A stretch of 15,040 nt of DNA from Burkholderiales bacterium (GCA_020846575.1 JADLDQ010000329.1:1-15040), one strand, 5' to 3'. Positions 1 through 8,265 are shown, counted from the stretch's first letter. The notes: generated by a model from the letters alone, not told the origin. Made by a program: numbers and translations.

Positions 1-501
1 GACTTCAAGCTGCCTAAGCACAACGAGGATTTCGGTCAGACGCTCGGGCGCTGGGGCATCGGCAGCGGGGCCTACCTGGTGCTGCCGTTCTTCGGCTCGA
101 GCAGCCTGCGCGACGGCATCGGCCTGGTCGCGGACCTGAGCGTCGACCCGGTCGTGAACATGGGCCACGTGCCTACTCGGAATGCCTCCATCGCGCTGCG
201 CACCGCCAGCATGCGCGCCGGCCTTCTCGACGAGAGCCGGCTGCTGGAGGAGGCGGCGCTGGACAAGTACCGGTTCGTGCGCAATGCCTACCTGCAGCGC
301 CGGCGCAGCCTGGTCTACGACGGCAATCCGCCCGAGGAACGGCAGCGGGGTGCCTCGGCGCAGCCCGGCGCGCTCGCGCGCGCGCGCGCCGGCGACCGGG
401 CAGACGCCGAGCGCCCCGGCGACGCGCCGGCCGGTGCGCGAGACGCGTCGGCCGGTGCGGGAGACGCACGGGGGGCGGTCGCCGAGGCGGACCGGCCATG
501 A
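1..501 (+). CDS. mlaA: MlaA (VacJ) outer-membrane phospholipid transport lipoprotein, 5'-truncated by window
   Basis: The reading frame is open from the first base to a TGA at 499-501, giving 166 visible C-terminal residues; the lipoprotein signal and N-terminal half lie outside the window. Visible MlaA/VacJ hallmarks are KHNEDFGQTLGRWGIGSG near residues 6-23, LPFFGSSSLRDG near 29-40 and, later, LDKYRFVRNAYLQRRRSLVYDGNPPEE. In the known family, MlaA is a ring-shaped outer-membrane protein that removes misplaced phospholipids from the outer leaflet and passes them to periplasmic MlaC. After the NPPEE segment comes a tail of about 50 residues rich in Ala, Arg, Gly and Asp with a short internal repeat; this is low-complexity and probably disordered. 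The stop overlaps the mlaC start (ATGA), indicating one operon with translational coupling. The identification is secure. Confidence 0.95.
   Translation, partial: DFKLPKHNEDFGQTLGRWGIGSGAYLVLPFFGSSSLRDGIGLVADLSVDPVVNMGHVPTRNASIALRTASMRAGLLDESRLLEEAALDKYRFVRNAYLQRRRSLVYDGNPPEERQRGASAQPGALARARAGDRADAERPGDAPAGARDASAGAGDARGAVAEADRP
429..470 (+). repeat. 21-bp tandem duplication in the mlaA tail
   Basis: Two adjacent 21-bp units (429-449 and 450-470) match at 17 of their first 18 positions and encode in-frame heptads AGARDAS and AGAGDAR. The duplication sits in the low-complexity C-terminal extension of MlaA, just upstream of a GC-alternating stretch boundary. It is a small expansion typical of disordered tails. 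Confidence 0.7.
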
Positions 502-1115
502 GGTCGCTGATGGCCTGGCTGCTGTTGCTGTTCGCGCCGGTGGCGCTTGCCCAGTCGCAGAACCGGGCCCCGGATCAGCTGGTGATGAAGATCACCACCG
601 AGGTGATCGGGGTGGTCAAAGAGGACAAGGCCATCCAGTCGGGTGACATGCGCAGGATCGTCCGCCTGGTGGAAGAGCGTGTGCTGCCGCATTTCAATTT
701 CACGCGCATGACCCAGATCGCGGTCGCCGTCAACTGGCGGCGCGCGACCCCGGAGCAGCAAAAGCAGCTGGTGGAGCAGTTCCGCACGCTGCTGGTCCGG
801 ACCTATTCCTCGGCGCTGGCGCTCTACCGCGACCAGGAGGTCGCGATCAAGCCGCTGCGCGCGAGGCCCGGGGACACCGACGTCACCGTGAGGTCGGAAA
901 TCAGGCAGCGCGGCTCGCAGCCGCTTGGCCTGGACTACGAGATGGAAAAAACCGACGCCGGGTGGAAGGTGTACGACATCAAGGTCGGCGGCGTGAGCCT
1001 GGTGAGCACCTATCGCGACGAGTTCACCAGCCAGGTCCGCGAGGTGGGCATCGACGGGCTGATCAAGGTGCTGGCCGCGAAGAACCGCCAGCTGGAAGCA
1101 AAGAGCAAGACGTGA
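498..1115 (+). CDS. mlaC: MlaC periplasmic phospholipid-binding protein
   Basis: 205 residues, the usual size for the MlaC/Ttg2D family (PF05494). Residues 1-18 form a signal peptide (MRS, hydrophobic LMAWLLLLFAPV, then ALA before Gln19), so the mature protein is periplasmic. Family features seen are VLPHFNFTRMTQIAVAVNWRRATPEQQKQLVEQF in the first half (written here as landmarks around residues 58-91), LVRTYSSAL, and a C-terminal YDIKVGGVSLVSTYRDEF segment. In the known pathway MlaC shuttles phospholipid between MlaA in the outer membrane and the MlaFEDB complex in the inner membrane. The ATG overlaps the mlaA stop, and its own TGA overlaps the GTG start of mlaB, so the three genes are coupled. 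mlaF, mlaE and mlaD are presumably upstream of the window, by inference from typical order. Confidence 0.95.
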   Translation: MRSLMAWLLLLFAPVALAQSQNRAPDQLVMKITTEVIGVVKEDKAIQSGDMRRIVRLVEERVLPHFNFTRMTQIAVAVNWRRATPEQQKQLVEQFRTLLVRTYSSALALYRDQEVAIKPLRARPGDTDVTVRSEIRQRGSQPLGLDYEMEKTDAGWKVYDIKVGGVSLVSTYRDEFTSQVREVGIDGLIKVLAAKNRQLEAKSKT

Positions 1116-1384
1116 TCCGCCGCGAAGGCGAGCGCCTGCTGGTCGAAGGACCGCTCACGATGCACACGGTGCCCGACCTGGTCGCAGGCGCCGGCGAACA
1201 CTTCAGCGCAGGGGTGAGTCAGGCGGATTTCGGGCGGGTCACCGACGTGGATTCCTCGGCGGTGGCCCTGGCCCTCGAGTGGAAGCGCCAGGCGGCCGGC
1301 AGCGGGTTGAACCTTCGCCTGGAGAACCTGCCCCGGGCGATGCAGAATCTCGCGCGCCTGTACGGCGTGTCCGAGCTGCTCTGA
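1112..1384 (+). CDS. mlaB: MlaB, STAS-domain subunit of the Mla ABC transporter
   Basis: 90 residues from a GTG start that overlaps the mlaC stop (GTGA). The whole protein is one STAS domain: a beta-strand segment (ERLLVEGPLT), then FGRVTDVDSSAVALALEWKR, where VDSSA at residues 46-50 occupies the position of the conserved VD(S/T)(S/G)G loop, then LNLRLENLPRAMQNLARLYGV, closely resembling the end of E. coli MlaB. MlaB is a small cytoplasmic partner that stabilises the MlaF ATPase dimer in MlaFEDB. An earlier in-frame ATG exists at 962, but using it would bury 150 nt in mlaC out of frame; position, size and homology support the GTG. The call is firm from domain and context. Confidence 0.92.
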   Translation: MIRREGERLLVEGPLTMHTVPDLVAGAGEHFSAGVSQADFGRVTDVDSSAVALALEWKRQAAGSGLNLRLENLPRAMQNLARLYGVSELL

Positions 1385-1528
1385 ATCCGCCCTCCGGCGG
1401 CTCCGGCGCCCGACGCCCGCCCGTGACCAGGACAGACAGGAATACGCCGAGCGCAGGCCCGGGGCGAGTGCCGGGGGCAGCAGCGGCGCCGGTGCCACCG
1501 CGGGCGGCGACCGGCGCGGAGTGACACC

Positions 1529-2445
<917 letters not shown>

Positions 2446-2449
<4 letters not shown>

Positions 2450-3201
2450 TCGGGTTCCGGACGTTGTTCTACAAGGAGGTGCTGCGCTTCCGCAAGGTCC
2501 TGACCCAGACGGTGGCGGCCCCGGTGCTCACCTCGCTGCTGTACCTGCTGGTCTTCTCGTACCTGCTGGAGGGGCGCATGCGGGTATACGACGAGGTTGC
2601 CTACAGCGCGTTCCTCGTGCCGGGCCTGGTGATGATGTCGATGCTCCAGAACGCATTCGCCAACAGCTCCTCCTCGCTCATCCAGTCCAAGATCACCGGG
2701 AACATCGTGTTCGTGCTACTGCCGCCGCTCACCTACTGGGAGTTCTTCGCCGGCTACGTGCTTGCAGCCGTGGTCCGCGGTGCGGCCGTGGGCCTGGGCG
2801 TGCTCGCGGCAGCGTGGATCTTCGTCGATCTGCCGTTGCGGCATCCCGCCTGGATCCTGGGCTTCGCGTTCGCCGCGAGTGCACTCCTGGGCGCGCTCGG
2901 TCTGATCGCGGGCGTGGCCGCCGACAAGATCGACCAGGTCGCCGCCTTCCAGAACTTCCTCATCATGCCCATGACCTTCCTCTCGGGCGTGTTCTACTCG
3001 ATCCACTCCCTGCCGCCGTTCTGGCAGGATGTCTCGCACCTCAATCCGTTCTTCTCCATGATCGACGGGCTGCGCGTCGGTTTCTTCGGCCGCTCCGACG
3101 TCTCGCCGCTCGCCAGCATGGGTGTCGCCTTCGCCAGCCTGGGCATCGTATCGGGCATCGCGCTGGCGATGTTGAAGAGCGGCTACAAGCTGCGTTTCTA
3201 G
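2446..3201 (+). CDS. ABC-2 type transporter permease, YadH-like
   Basis: 251 residues from a GTG start overlapping the ATPase stop (GTGA). It begins with a short cytoplasmic amphipathic stretch (TLFYKEVLRFRKVLTQT) and has about six hydrophobic segments, roughly residues 24-42, 54-72, 101-127, 136-159, 168-186 and 222-243. The ABC-2 family signature region lies at 169-210: NFLIMPMTFLSGVFYS followed by LPPFWQ and LNPFFSMIDGLR. It forms the inner-membrane pore with the upstream ATPase, most likely as a homodimer with two ATPases. Homology to E. coli YadH is the best comparison; substrate unknown. The alternative upstream ATG at 2044 in this frame lies inside the ATPase gene and would add a non-homologous leader, so it is not used. 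Confidence 0.92.
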
Positions 3202-3453
3202 GAGCGCGCTGGAACGCGCCGGCGGGACCGATTCCGCGCGCTTCGGCGAGCGCTTCGCCCTGCATGAGCGCGTGCAGTCGCATTGTCGATGATTAAGGGT
3301 TACCCGGCCGCGCCCCTACGGGATCGGCTTTCGAGATGAAGCCGGCCGGAACACAGCGCCGGCCGCGGGTGCCGCCGGGTTCCCTCGAAGTCGGGAGCGC
3401 GAGGGGGGAACCTCTCGGCGCATCGCCAACAACGCCTTCTGGAGCACACACCG
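3202..3453. other. 252-bp spacer before bolA with overlapping hairpins
   Basis: No convincing gene is seen. There are three inverted repeats: a 6-bp stem at 3325-3330/3339-3344 with an 8-nt loop; a 7-bp stem at 3343-3349/3359-3365 with a 9-nt loop; and GGTTCCC at 3378-3384 pairing with GGGAACC at 3406-3412. The first two share bases and are mutually exclusive. None is followed by a T-tract, so a classical intrinsic terminator for the ABC operon is not evident. Confidence 0.5.
3378..3412 (+). repeat. Hairpin-type short motif, copy 1 (second copy near 14415)
   Basis: The core at 3380-3406 aligns with 14415-14442 in the same orientation: 25 of 29 columns are identical, with one substitution, one 1-nt and one 2-nt indel. 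An 11-nt block, agcgcgagggg, is perfect in both. Here the core is flanked by pairing arms GGTTCCC and GGGAACC. It lies in the spacer before bolA. I infer a dispersed intergenic element, but only two copies are visible. Confidence 0.45.
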
Positions 3454-3702
3454 ATGACCACACCGGAGCAGCTGAGGAACCTGATCGCCGCGGGCCTCGA
3501 ATGCGAAGAACTCCAGGTGGCCGGCGACGGCCATCACTTCGAGGCGCTGATCGTGAGCACCGCCTTCCGCGGCTGCAACCGCGTTCAACGCCACCAGCGG
3601 GTCTACGCCGCGCTCGGCGAGCGCATGCGCGAGGAGATCCACGCCCTGTCGATGAGGACGCTCACGCCCGAGGAGTGGACCGAACAGGGGCGGCCCGGGT
3701 AG
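3454..3702 (+). CDS. BolA/IbaG family protein
   Basis: 82 residues, the size of the IbaG (YrbA) branch of the BolA family. Conserved features are the VQRHQRVYAAL segment (residues 44-54, His47 in the BolA signature), IHALSMRTLTPEEW at the C-terminus (62-75), and an adjacent FRGCNR loop. Family members bind [2Fe-2S] clusters together with monothiol glutaredoxins and take part in iron-sulfur trafficking or in the response to acid and envelope stress. The ATG at 3454 follows GGAG at 3441-3444. The gene sits directly before murA, the usual place of ibaG in proteobacteria, and its TAG stop shares one base with the murA GTG start. The subfamily assignment to IbaG rather than BolA proper is from context and length. 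Confidence 0.92.
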   Translation: MTTPEQLRNLIAAGLECEELQVAGDGHHFEALIVSTAFRGCNRVQRHQRVYAALGERMREEIHALSMRTLTPEEWTEQGRPG

Positions 3703-4955
3703 TGGACAAGCTGCTGATCCGGGGTGGGGCGTCCCTCAAGGGCGAACTGCAGGTATCGGGCGCCAAGAACGCGGCCCTGCCGCTCATGTGCGCGTGCCTG
3801 CTCACGCCGCAGACGCTGCGCCTGGCGAACGTGCCCGAACTCCGGGACGTGGCCACGCTGCTGGCGCTCCTGGGGCGCATGGGAGTCACCTCGAGCAGGC
3901 GCGGTCACACGCTCGATCTGTGCGCCGCGACCGTTACCGAGCCGCTGGCCCCGTACGAACTGGTGCGCACCATGCGCGCCTCGATACTGGTGCTCGGGCC
4001 GCTGCTCGCGCGCCGCGGCGAGGCGCGCGTCTCGCTGCCGGGCGGGTGCGCGATCGGATCGCGCCCGGTGGATCAGCATCTGAAGGGCCTGCAGGCGATG
4101 GGGGCCGAGATTGCGGTCGAGGAGGGCTACATCGTGGCGCGCGCAGCGCGCGGTCTCAGGGGCGCGCGCCTGGTGATGGACGTGGTGACCGTGACCGGGA
4201 CCGAGAACCTGATGATGGCGGCCTGCCTCGCGCGCGGCACCACCGTGATAGAGAACGCCGCGCGCGAACCCGAGATCGCCGACCTCGCGAGATGCCTCAA
4301 CGCGATGGGGGCTCGCGTCGGCGGCGCCGGCACGGCCGTGGTGAGCGTCGAGGGCGTCGAGGTCCTGTCTGGAACCGCGCACCAGGTGATGCCGGATCGT
4401 ATCGAGACCGGGACCTTCCTGGTCGCCGCCGCGGCGACCCGCGGAACGCTGCGCTTGACCGGCGCCGACGCGGGCAGCCTCGAGGCGGTCATCGACAAGC
4501 TGCGGGAGTCCGGTGCCGAGGTGGCGACGGCGCCGGGTGAGATCAGGCTCGCCATGAACGCTCGTCCGAGGAGCGTCAGCCTGCGCACCGCGCCCTATCC
4601 CGCCTTTCCCACGGACATGCAGGCGCAGTTCATGGCGCTGGACGCGATCGCGGAGGGCACCGGCGTCATCACGGAGACGGTGTTCGAGAACCGCTTCATG
4701 CATGCGCTGGAGATGCGCCGGCTCGGAGCGCAGATCGAGATCTCCGGCAACACCGCCGTGGTGCGCGGCGTTCCCGCGTTGCAGGGCGCCGCGGTGATGG
4801 CGACCGACCTGCGGGCCTCCGCGAGTCTGGTGATCGCGGGCCTCGCGGGCAGGGGGGAGACGCTCATCGACCGCATCTACCACCTGGACCGCGGTTACGA
4901 GCGTATCGAGGAGAAGCTATCGCGCCTGGGCGCCGACATCCGGCGCGTGACATAG
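3702..4955 (+). CDS. murA: UDP-N-acetylglucosamine 1-carboxyvinyltransferase (MurA)
   Basis: 417 residues, against 419 in E. coli. It transfers enolpyruvate from phosphoenolpyruvate to UDP-GlcNAc, the first committed step of peptidoglycan synthesis, in the cytosol. Key residues align almost number for number with E. coli: Lys22-Asn23 in SGAKNAALP, catalytic Cys116 in LPGGCAIGSRP, Arg121, Asp305 in FPTDMQAQF and Arg397 in HLDRGYE. The presence of Cys rather than Asp at 116 is the form classically sensitive to fosfomycin. The start is GTG at 3702, overlapping the bolA stop by one base; it gives the canonical MDKLLIRGG N-terminus. An earlier in-frame ATG at 3336 would run out of frame through bolA and is rejected. 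The enzyme appears complete. Confidence 0.97.
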   Translation: MDKLLIRGGASLKGELQVSGAKNAALPLMCACLLTPQTLRLANVPELRDVATLLALLGRMGVTSSRRGHTLDLCAATVTEPLAPYELVRTMRASILVLGPLLARRGEARVSLPGGCAIGSRPVDQHLKGLQAMGAEIAVEEGYIVARAARGLRGARLVMDVVTVTGTENLMMAACLARGTTVIENAAREPEIADLARCLNAMGARVGGAGTAVVSVEGVEVLSGTAHQVMPDRIETGTFLVAAAATRGTLRLTGADAGSLEAVIDKLRESGAEVATAPGEIRLAMNARPRSVSLRTAPYPAFPTDMQAQFMALDAIAEGTGVITETVFENRFMHALEMRRLGAQIEISGNTAVVRGVPALQGAAVMATDLRASASLVIAGLAGRGETLIDRIYHLDRGYERIEEKLSRLGADIRRVT

Positions 4956-4966
4956 CGGCCTGAAAC

Positions 4967-4985
4967 GCGGCGCCGATGGCGCCGC
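4967..4985 (+). terminator. Hairpin just after murA (possible terminator)
   Basis: A perfect 8-bp GC stem at 4967-4974/4978-4985 with a 3-nt loop (gat) begins 11 nt after the murA stop. Position and stability suit a transcription-end or 3'-protection structure, but no T-tract follows, so intrinsic termination is uncertain. Confidence 0.35.
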
Positions 4986-5090
4986 CACCCCGTCTCCAGG
5001 ATAGCGCGCAGTCCGCGACGGTGAAGCGCGCGTCCTGCATCCCCGGCAGCGGGGATGCAGGAGGGGCTGTCGCGCCTCTTGCATCAAGCT
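4978..5090 (+). repeat. Dispersed ~110-bp repeat, copy 1
   Basis: Aligned without gaps to the reverse complement of 11508-11617, positions 4978-5087 match at 77 of 110 sites (70 percent), counted by hand. The best-conserved blocks are around 5021-5043 and 5058-5069. Mismatches show no three-base periodicity, which argues against conserved coding. This copy contains a perfect 13-bp hairpin at 5033-5045/5050-5062. It lies between murA and hisG. I infer a degenerate intergenic repeat family; no terminal target duplication or transposase gene is visible. Confidence 0.75.
5033..5062. repeat. Perfect 13-bp inverted repeat with tetraloop
   Basis: The arms 5033-5045 and 5050-5062 are exact reverse complements, separated by gcag. 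The structure is strong on either strand and is not followed by a T-tract in either direction, unlike an intrinsic terminator. It is the core of repeat copy 1 and is mostly decayed in copy 2. It resembles REP-type palindromes in form. Confidence 0.8.
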
Positions 5091-5127
5091 GAGAAATCCC
5101 GGGGCCGGGCGCGCCCGCCGCGCGCAT

Positions 5128-5158
5128 GCCGTGCGCGGTTTCACCATCTGCGCACGGC
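5128..5158. repeat. 9-bp inverted repeat in the hisG leader region
   Basis: GCCGTGCGC at 5128-5136 pairs with GCGCACGGC at 5150-5158 across a 13-nt loop. Nearly the same arms (CCGTGCGC and GCGCACGG) recur at 9839-9846 and 9874-9881 in the hisH-hisA spacer. Function is unknown; it may be an RNA structure or an operator-like site. Confidence 0.5.
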
Positions 5159-5171
5159 GGGCGGTTACGGC

Positions 5172-5199
5172 ATGGAAGGCGGTCGCGAGGCGGTAAGAT
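5172..5199 (+). promoter_or_regulatory. hisG: Possible hisG promoter
   Basis: A -10-like TAAGAT at 5194-5199 stands out in the GC-rich spacer about 40 nt before the hisG start. The best -35 at 16-nt spacing is ATGGAA (5172-5177), a 3 of 6 match to the sigma-70 consensus. Position fits a his operon promoter; the match is weak. Confidence 0.3.
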
Positions 5200-5241
5200 A
5201 ACGGCTTTCCCGGGGCGCACCACGCCCCCTTGCCAGAATCC

Positions 5242-5886
5242 GTGATCACCCTCGCGCTGTCCAAGGGACGCATCTTCGACGAGACCCTGCCGCTGCTGGA
5301 GAAGGCCGGTGTGCGGCCGCTCGAACATCCCGAGCATTCCCGCAGGCTGATCATCGGCACCTCGAGCCCCGGGTTGCGGGTGCTGATCGTGCGCGCCTCG
5401 GACGTGCCCACCTACGTCCAGTACGGCGCCGCCGACCTCGGGGTGGCGGGCAAGGACGTGCTGCTCGAACACGGCGGTGCGGGGCTCTACCAGCCGTTGG
5501 ACCTCGGGATCGCGGTGTGCCGCATGGCGGTCGCGGTGCCGCGGGACTTCGATTACGCGAACGCCGTGCGCAAGGGTGCGCGCCTGCGGGTGGCGACCAA
5601 GTACATGCAGACCGCGCGCGAGCATTTCGCCGCCAAGGGCGTGCACGTGGATCTCATCAAGCTCTACGGATCGATGGAGCTGGCGCCGCTGGTGGGCCTC
5701 GCCGACGCCATCGTCGACCTGGTCTCGAGCGGCAACACGCTGCGGGCCAACCGGCTGCGGGTGGTCGAAGAAATCACCCCCATCAGCGCCCGGCTGATCG
5801 TCAACCAGGCGGCGCTCAAGCTCAAGCGCGCCGCGGTGCAGCCGATGCTGGACGCCTTCTCGCACGCGGCCGCGAGCCATGCCTGA
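5242..5886 (+). CDS. hisG: ATP phosphoribosyltransferase catalytic subunit, short form (HisG)
   Basis: About 214 residues. It condenses ATP with PRPP, the first step of histidine synthesis. Landmarks are ITLALSKGRIFDETLPLL at the N-terminus, VPTYVQYGAADLGVAGKD, ATKYMQTAREHF, and the PRPP-binding loop IVDLVSSGNTL. The C-terminal regulatory domain of long HisG is absent, so this is the short form. Known short HisG enzymes need the regulatory partner HisZ, which is not in this window. Two starts are possible: TTG at 5230 (four residues longer) or GTG at 5242. I favour GTG because it gives the common MITLALSKGR N-terminus, and because the TTG directly abuts a 6-bp hairpin (5212-5217/5223-5228); neither has a good ribosome-binding site. 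The stop overlaps hisD by 8 nt. Confidence 0.95.
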   Translation: MITLALSKGRIFDETLPLLEKAGVRPLEHPEHSRRLIIGTSSPGLRVLIVRASDVPTYVQYGAADLGVAGKDVLLEHGGAGLYQPLDLGIAVCRMAVAVPRDFDYANAVRKGARLRVATKYMQTAREHFAAKGVHVDLIKLYGSMELAPLVGLADAIVDLVSSGNTLRANRLRVVEEITPISARLIVNQAALKLKRAAVQPMLDAFSHAAASHA

Positions 5887-7183
5887 GGTGAGACGCCTGT
5901 GCACCGCGCAGCCGGATTTCGGCGAGCGCCTGGCGGCGCTCACCGCCATCGACGCATTGTTCGACGAACGGGTCGAGTCGGCCGTGGCCGAAATCCTCGC
6001 CGGGGTGCGCACCAGAGGTGACGCGGCGCTCCTGGAGTACACGCGGCGCTTCGATCGCGTCGAAGCGGCACGCGTCGAGGACCTGGAGCTGCCGCGCGCG
6101 GCGCTCGCAGAGGCTCTCGCGGGGTTGGATGCGGGCGCGCGCGCCGCGCTCGAGCAGGCGGCGGCGCGCATTCGACGCTACCACGAGCGCCAGCTCGCGG
6201 TCTCCTGGGAGTACACCGAAGCGGACGGCACGCGGCTGGGGCAGCGGGTCACGCCTGTGGACCGGGTGGGGATCTACGTACCGGGAGGGCGCGCCGCCTA
6301 CCCGTCCTCGGTGCTGATGAACGCCGTTCCCGCCCGGGTGGCCGGGGTGCCGGAACTCGTCATGGCGGTGCCCACGCCCGGGGGCGAGCGCACCCCGCTG
6401 GTGCTCGCGGCCGCGGCGATCGCGGGCGTGAACCGGGTGTTCACCGTCGGGGGCGCGCAGGCGATCGCCGCGCTCGCCTATGGCACCCGGACCGTTCCGG
6501 CGGTAGACAAGATCGTCGGGCCCGGCAACGCCTACGTCGCGGCGGCCAAGAGGCGGGTGTTCGGAACGTTGGGCATCGACATGGTGGCGGGGCCCTCGGA
6601 GATCATGGTGATCTGCGACGGCGGCACCGACCCGGACTGGATCGCCATGGATCTGTTCGCGCAGGCCGAGCACGACGAGGCGGCGCAGGCGCTCCTGCTT
6701 TCCCCCGACGCGGCGTTTCTCGAGCGGGTGGCCGCCAGCATCGAGCGCCAGCTGCCGGCCATGCCGCGCCGGGACATCATCCGCGAATCGCTCGCGCGGC
6801 GCGGCGCGCTCATCCGGGTGCGCGACCTCGAGGAGGCCTGCGAGGTGGCGAACCGCGTCGCGCCCGAGCACCTGGAACTGTCGGTGGCCGACCCGCGGCG
6901 CTGGCTCGAGCGCATACGCCATGCCGGCGCGGTGTTCCTCGGGCGGCATGCGTCGGAGGCACTCGGCGACTACTGCGCTGGTCCGAGCCACGTGCTGCCC
7001 ACCGCCGGAACGGCGCGCTTCTCCTCGCCCCTGGGCGTCTGCGATTTCCAGAAGCGCTCGAGCCTGATCGAGGTCTCGAAGGAGGGTGCGCGCGCGCTGG
7101 GCGCGATCGCGGCCACGCTCGCCGATCACGAAGGACTGCCGGCGCATGAGCGCTCGGCGCGCATGCGCATCGACCGGTCATGA
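5879..7183 (+). CDS. hisD: Histidinol dehydrogenase (HisD)
   Basis: 434 residues, the E. coli length. It oxidises L-histidinol to L-histidine in two NAD-dependent steps and is the last enzyme of the pathway. Zinc ligands can be placed at Gln262 and His265 (FAQAEHDEAAQ), Asp364 (GDYCAGPSHVLPT) and His423 (GLPAHERSA). The catalytic Glu330-His331 pair lies in RVAPEHLEL. VGIYVPGGRAAYPSSVLMN (129-147) and IVGPGNAYVAAAKR are family signatures. The ATG at 5879 overlaps the hisG end by 8 nt, and the TGA overlaps the hisC ATG, so hisG, hisD and hisC are translationally coupled. No key residue is missing. Confidence 0.97.
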   Translation: MPEVRRLCTAQPDFGERLAALTAIDALFDERVESAVAEILAGVRTRGDAALLEYTRRFDRVEAARVEDLELPRAALAEALAGLDAGARAALEQAAARIRRYHERQLAVSWEYTEADGTRLGQRVTPVDRVGIYVPGGRAAYPSSVLMNAVPARVAGVPELVMAVPTPGGERTPLVLAAAAIAGVNRVFTVGGAQAIAALAYGTRTVPAVDKIVGPGNAYVAAAKRRVFGTLGIDMVAGPSEIMVICDGGTDPDWIAMDLFAQAEHDEAAQALLLSPDAAFLERVAASIERQLPAMPRRDIIRESLARRGALIRVRDLEEACEVANRVAPEHLELSVADPRRWLERIRHAGAVFLGRHASEALGDYCAGPSHVLPTAGTARFSSPLGVCDFQKRSSLIEVSKEGARALGAIAATLADHEGLPAHERSARMRIDRS

Positions 7184-8265
7184 AGCGGTCCGAAAGTCCA
7201 TCGCCGCAGAGCGTCATTCGCGAGGACATCCGCGCGCTCGCGGCCTACACGGTGCATCCGGCGCAGGGCATGGTGAAGCTCGATGCCATGGAAAATCCCT
7301 ACGGGCTGCCCGGATGGCTGCGCGAGGAGCTGGCCCGGGCGGTGGCCGGCGCGCAGATCAACCGCTACCCCGACCCGGAAGCGCCCGCACTGAAGGCGCT
7401 GCTGCGCCGGACCATGGACCTTCCGCAGGGGTTCGACATCCTGCTGGGCAACGGCTCCGACGAGATCATCGCCATGGTGATCAGCGCCGTGGCGCGGCCC
7501 GGCGCCGTGGTGATGGCGCCCACGCCCGCGTTCGCCATGTACCGCATGAGCGCCATCCTGGCGAAGGCGGAGTTCGTCGGGGTGCCGCTCGCCCCCGACT
7601 TCTCGCTGGATGCACAGAGCATGCTGGCGGCGATGCAGGAGCGCCGGCCGGGCGTGGTCTTCGTCGCCTATCCGAACAATCCGACCGGGAACCTGTTCGA
7701 CGAAGCGGCGGTGTGCAGGGTGATCGAGGCCGCGCCGGGGCTGGTGGTGCTGGACGAGGCGTACCACGTGTTCGCAGGGCGCAGCTTCATGTCCCGGCTG
7801 CGGGAATACCCCAATCTGCTGGTGCTCCGCACCCTCTCCAAGCTGGGTCTAGCCGGTCTGCGCCTGGGTTACGCGGTGGCGCAGTCCGACTGGATTCGGG
7901 AAATCGACAAGGTGCGCGGGCCGTACAACGTCGGCGTGCTCACGCAGGCGGTGGCGCAGGCGATCCTGGAACACGCACAGGTGCTGCAGGAGCAGGCGGC
8001 GGCCATCCGGGTCGAGCGCGAACGGCTGTTCGCCGAGCTGCGGCGCCTGCCCGGGGTGGAGGTGTTCCCGAGCGAGGCGAACTTCCTGCTGCTGCGGGTG
8101 CCGGACGCGGAGGCGGCGTTCCAGGGGCTGCTCGCGCGCGGCGTGCTGGTGCGCAACCTGCACGGCTCGCACCCGCTTCTGGACCAGTGCCTGCGGTTCA
8201 CCGTGGGCACGCCGAGCGAGAACGCGCTGCTCCTCGCCGCCTTCTGCGAAGTCCGTGCCGGCTGA
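7180..8265 (+). CDS. hisC: Histidinol-phosphate aminotransferase (HisC)
   Basis: 361 residues, a fold-type I PLP aminotransferase of the usual HisC length. It converts imidazole-acetol phosphate and glutamate to histidinol phosphate and 2-oxoglutarate. The PLP lysine is Lys221 in TLSKLGLAGLRLGY; other cofactor-contacting motifs are YPNNPTGN (164-171), Asp192 and Tyr195 in LDEAYH, and Arg228 in the GLRLGY loop. LDAMENPYG near residues 34-42 and the NRYPDPEAPALKALL substrate segment match HisC rather than other aminotransferases, and the operon position supports this. ATG at 7180 overlaps the hisD stop. A 93-bp gap follows before hisB. Confidence 0.95.
   Translation: MKRSESPSPQSVIREDIRALAAYTVHPAQGMVKLDAMENPYGLPGWLREELARAVAGAQINRYPDPEAPALKALLRRTMDLPQGFDILLGNGSDEIIAMVISAVARPGAVVMAPTPAFAMYRMSAILAKAEFVGVPLAPDFSLDAQSMLAAMQERRPGVVFVAYPNNPTGNLFDEAAVCRVIEAAPGLVVLDEAYHVFAGRSFMSRLREYPNLLVLRTLSKLGLAGLRLGYAVAQSDWIREIDKVRGPYNVGVLTQAVAQAILEHAQVLQEQAAAIRVERERLFAELRRLPGVEVFPSEANFLLLRVPDAEAAFQGLLARGVLVRNLHGSHPLLDQCLRFTVGTPSENALLLAAFCEVRAG

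Noticed and set aside
366..392. Alternating GC tract in mlaA as a Z-DNA or regulatory element
   Set aside because: It is explained by Ala/Arg codons in a low-complexity tail in a high-GC genome.
4978..5090. Repeat copy 1 as an insertion sequence or integron attachment site
   Set aside because: No transposase or integrase gene, no target-site duplication and no recognised core site are visible.
4956..5229. Histidine-rich leader peptide attenuator before hisG
   Set aside because: No run of His codons is present in any + frame of the spacer, and no terminator with a T-tract precedes hisG, so enterobacterial-type attenuation is not supported.
4864..6171. Long minus-strand open frames opposite hisG, murA and hisD
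   Set aside because: They are antisense shadows of GC-rich coding sequence, rich in Arg, Ala, Gly and His, while the + strand encodes clear conserved enzymes.
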